A stretch of DNA of 6,564 nucleotides. Origin: DATKQI01 sp035532755. GTDB lineage: Bacteria > Pseudomonadota > Alphaproteobacteria > Acetobacterales > Acetobacteraceae. Made by a program: the position numbers and the translations under genes. Each line of letters starts with the position of its first letter. Positions within the stretch are counted from its first letter, which is position 1. Shown in pieces: positions 5,665-6,564 of the stretch. The DNA is taken from NCBI GenBank assembly GCA_035532755.1, contig DATKQI010000073.1:1-6564 (forward strand), written 5' to 3'. The notes under the pieces were generated by a model. The model was not told the origin of the DNA. It searched no databases and worked only from the letters and a program-made list of their open reading frames with translations.

Positions 5665-6564
5665 GTGCCGAAAATCGCGAAGGTCGAGCCGGGGTTCTAC
5701 CGCGTGCCGCTGCCGGCGCCGCTGACCGACAGCACCCACGGGCAGATGCAGGCCTTCGAACTCAACACCGTGCGCGTGTTCGATGCCGAGGGGGCGGAGG
5801 GAGTCGGCTACACCTTCACGGTCGGCCGCAACGGCGCGGCGGTCGATGCGGTGCTGTCGCGCGAAATCCCCGTCATCATGGCCGATGCGGACGCCGATGC
5901 GATCGAGCACGCCTGGCACCGGCTGTGGTGGGCGCTGCACTACGGCGGGCGCGGCGGGCCGACCGTGCTGGCGATCTCCGCCTTCGACATGGCGCTGTGG
6001 GATCTGAAGGCGCGGCGCGCAGGCCTGCCGCTGTGGAAACTGCTCGGCGGCTTCGACCCGCACGTGCCCTGCTACGCCGGCGGCATCGATCTGGACGATC
6101 CGCTGGACAGGCTGCTGGCGCAGACCGGGGCGAATCTCGATCGCGGGTTCCGCGCCATCAAGATGAAAGTGGGCCGCCCGCGCCTGTTGGAAGACATCGC
6201 ACGGGTCCGCGCGATGCGCGAACAACTGGGCGACGAATTTCCCCTGATGGTGGACGCCAACATGAAATGGAGCGTGAACGAGGCGATCCGCGCCGCCCGC
6301 GCCTTCCAGCCCTTCGACCTGTGCTGGCTGGAGGAGCCGATCAGCCCCGAGGACATCGCCGGCCACGCCCGCGTGGTGCGCGACGGCGGCCTGCCCATCG
6401 CGGCCGGCGAGAACCTGCATTCGCTGTGGGAGTTCCAGCATCTCATCACGGCCGGCGGCGTGACCTTTCCGGAACCGGACGTGACGAATTGCGGCGGCGT
6501 GACGGCGTTCATGAAGATCGCGCACCTGGCGGAGGCATTCAACCTGCCGGTCACGTCGCACGGG
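5665..6564 (+). CDS. Mandelate racemase/muconate lactonizing enzyme family protein (enolase superfamily; probable sugar-acid dehydratase), 3' end missing
   Basis: An open frame of 300 codons runs from GTG at 5665 to the window edge; family members are about 360-400 residues, so 60-100 are missing. The enzyme abstracts the proton alpha to a carboxylate using Mg2+ in the cytoplasm. The capping domain occupies about residues 1-125 and the TIM barrel follows. The active-site set is complete: KMK (Lys166, Lys168), metal ligands Asp197 in MVDAN, the EEP motif at 223-225 and Glu249 in AAGEN, and the Asp272/His299 dyad, with the same 27-residue spacing as Asp270/His297 of mandelate racemase. The phrases WDLKARRAGLPLWKLLGG and LGDEFPLMVDAN resemble the L-talarate/galactarate dehydratase branch, so a sugar-acid dehydratase is likely, but substrate specificity in this superfamily cannot be assigned from motifs. 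It is divergent from, and probably controlled by, the GntR regulator. Confidence 0.9.
   Translation, partial: MPKIAKVEPGFYRVPLPAPLTDSTHGQMQAFELNTVRVFDAEGAEGVGYTFTVGRNGAAVDAVLSREIPVIMADADADAIEHAWHRLWWALHYGGRGGPTVLAISAFDMALWDLKARRAGLPLWKLLGGFDPHVPCYAGGIDLDDPLDRLLAQTGANLDRGFRAIKMKVGRPRLLEDIARVRAMREQLGDEFPLMVDANMKWSVNEAIRAARAFQPFDLCWLEEPISPEDIAGHARVVRDGGLPIAAGENLHSLWEFQHLITAGGVTFPEPDVTNCGGVTAFMKIAHLAEAFNLPVTSHG

Noticed and set aside
5611..6561. Minus-strand open frame of 316 codons at the right end
   Set aside because: The plus strand here carries the complete active-site motif series of an enolase-superfamily enzyme; the minus frame is His/Arg/Gln-rich antisense. The real gene has no stop codon in the window and a GTG start, so the minus frame can mislead.

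Overview
The window is G+C-rich, densely packed DNA from a Gram-negative bacterium, most likely an alphaproteobacterium. The evidence is the heat-shock sigma factor RpoH at the left end, the codon bias, and MerR/CueR-type copper control. Acetobacteraceae or a relative is a guess from protein style only. There are six protein-coding genes, two of them cut by the window edges. I see no tRNA, rRNA, CRISPR array, insertion sequence or transposase.

Region 1 (2-540) is the 3' half of rpoH, closed by a strong intrinsic terminator. Region 2 (591-3313) reads as a copper-response unit. A promoter shaped like a CueR/HmrR target (TTGACC, the dyad CTTCC-N7-GGAAG, and a 19-bp spacer) precedes a Tat-exported multicopper oxidase. 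The oxidase has a complete set of copper motifs and a Met/Gly-rich insert. Twelve bases further on is a COG0701/ArsP-type membrane permease with a His/Met-rich tail, which the layout places in the same operon. The promoter also argues that the oxidase starts at about 650-668 and not at the upstream in-frame GTG at 569, which would lie 5' of the promoter.

Region 3 (3261-6564) looks like a carbohydrate-acid or related catabolic locus. A FadR/FCD-type GntR regulator and a 14-helix MFS transporter form a minus-strand pair. They are divergent from an enolase-superfamily enzyme (mandelate racemase / sugar-acid dehydratase type) that begins at a GTG with a good ribosome-binding site and runs off the right edge. 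The 160-bp divergent control region is visibly richer in A+T than its surroundings and holds nested inverted repeats that are candidate operators for the GntR protein.

Regions 2 and 3 meet tail to tail: the permease and MFS genes overlap by 53 bp at their 3' ends, with no terminator visible between them. I see no clearly undescribed system. The most interesting item is the pairing of a COG0701 permease with a multicopper oxidase behind a CueR-like promoter, which suggests, but does not prove, a role for the permease in copper handling.
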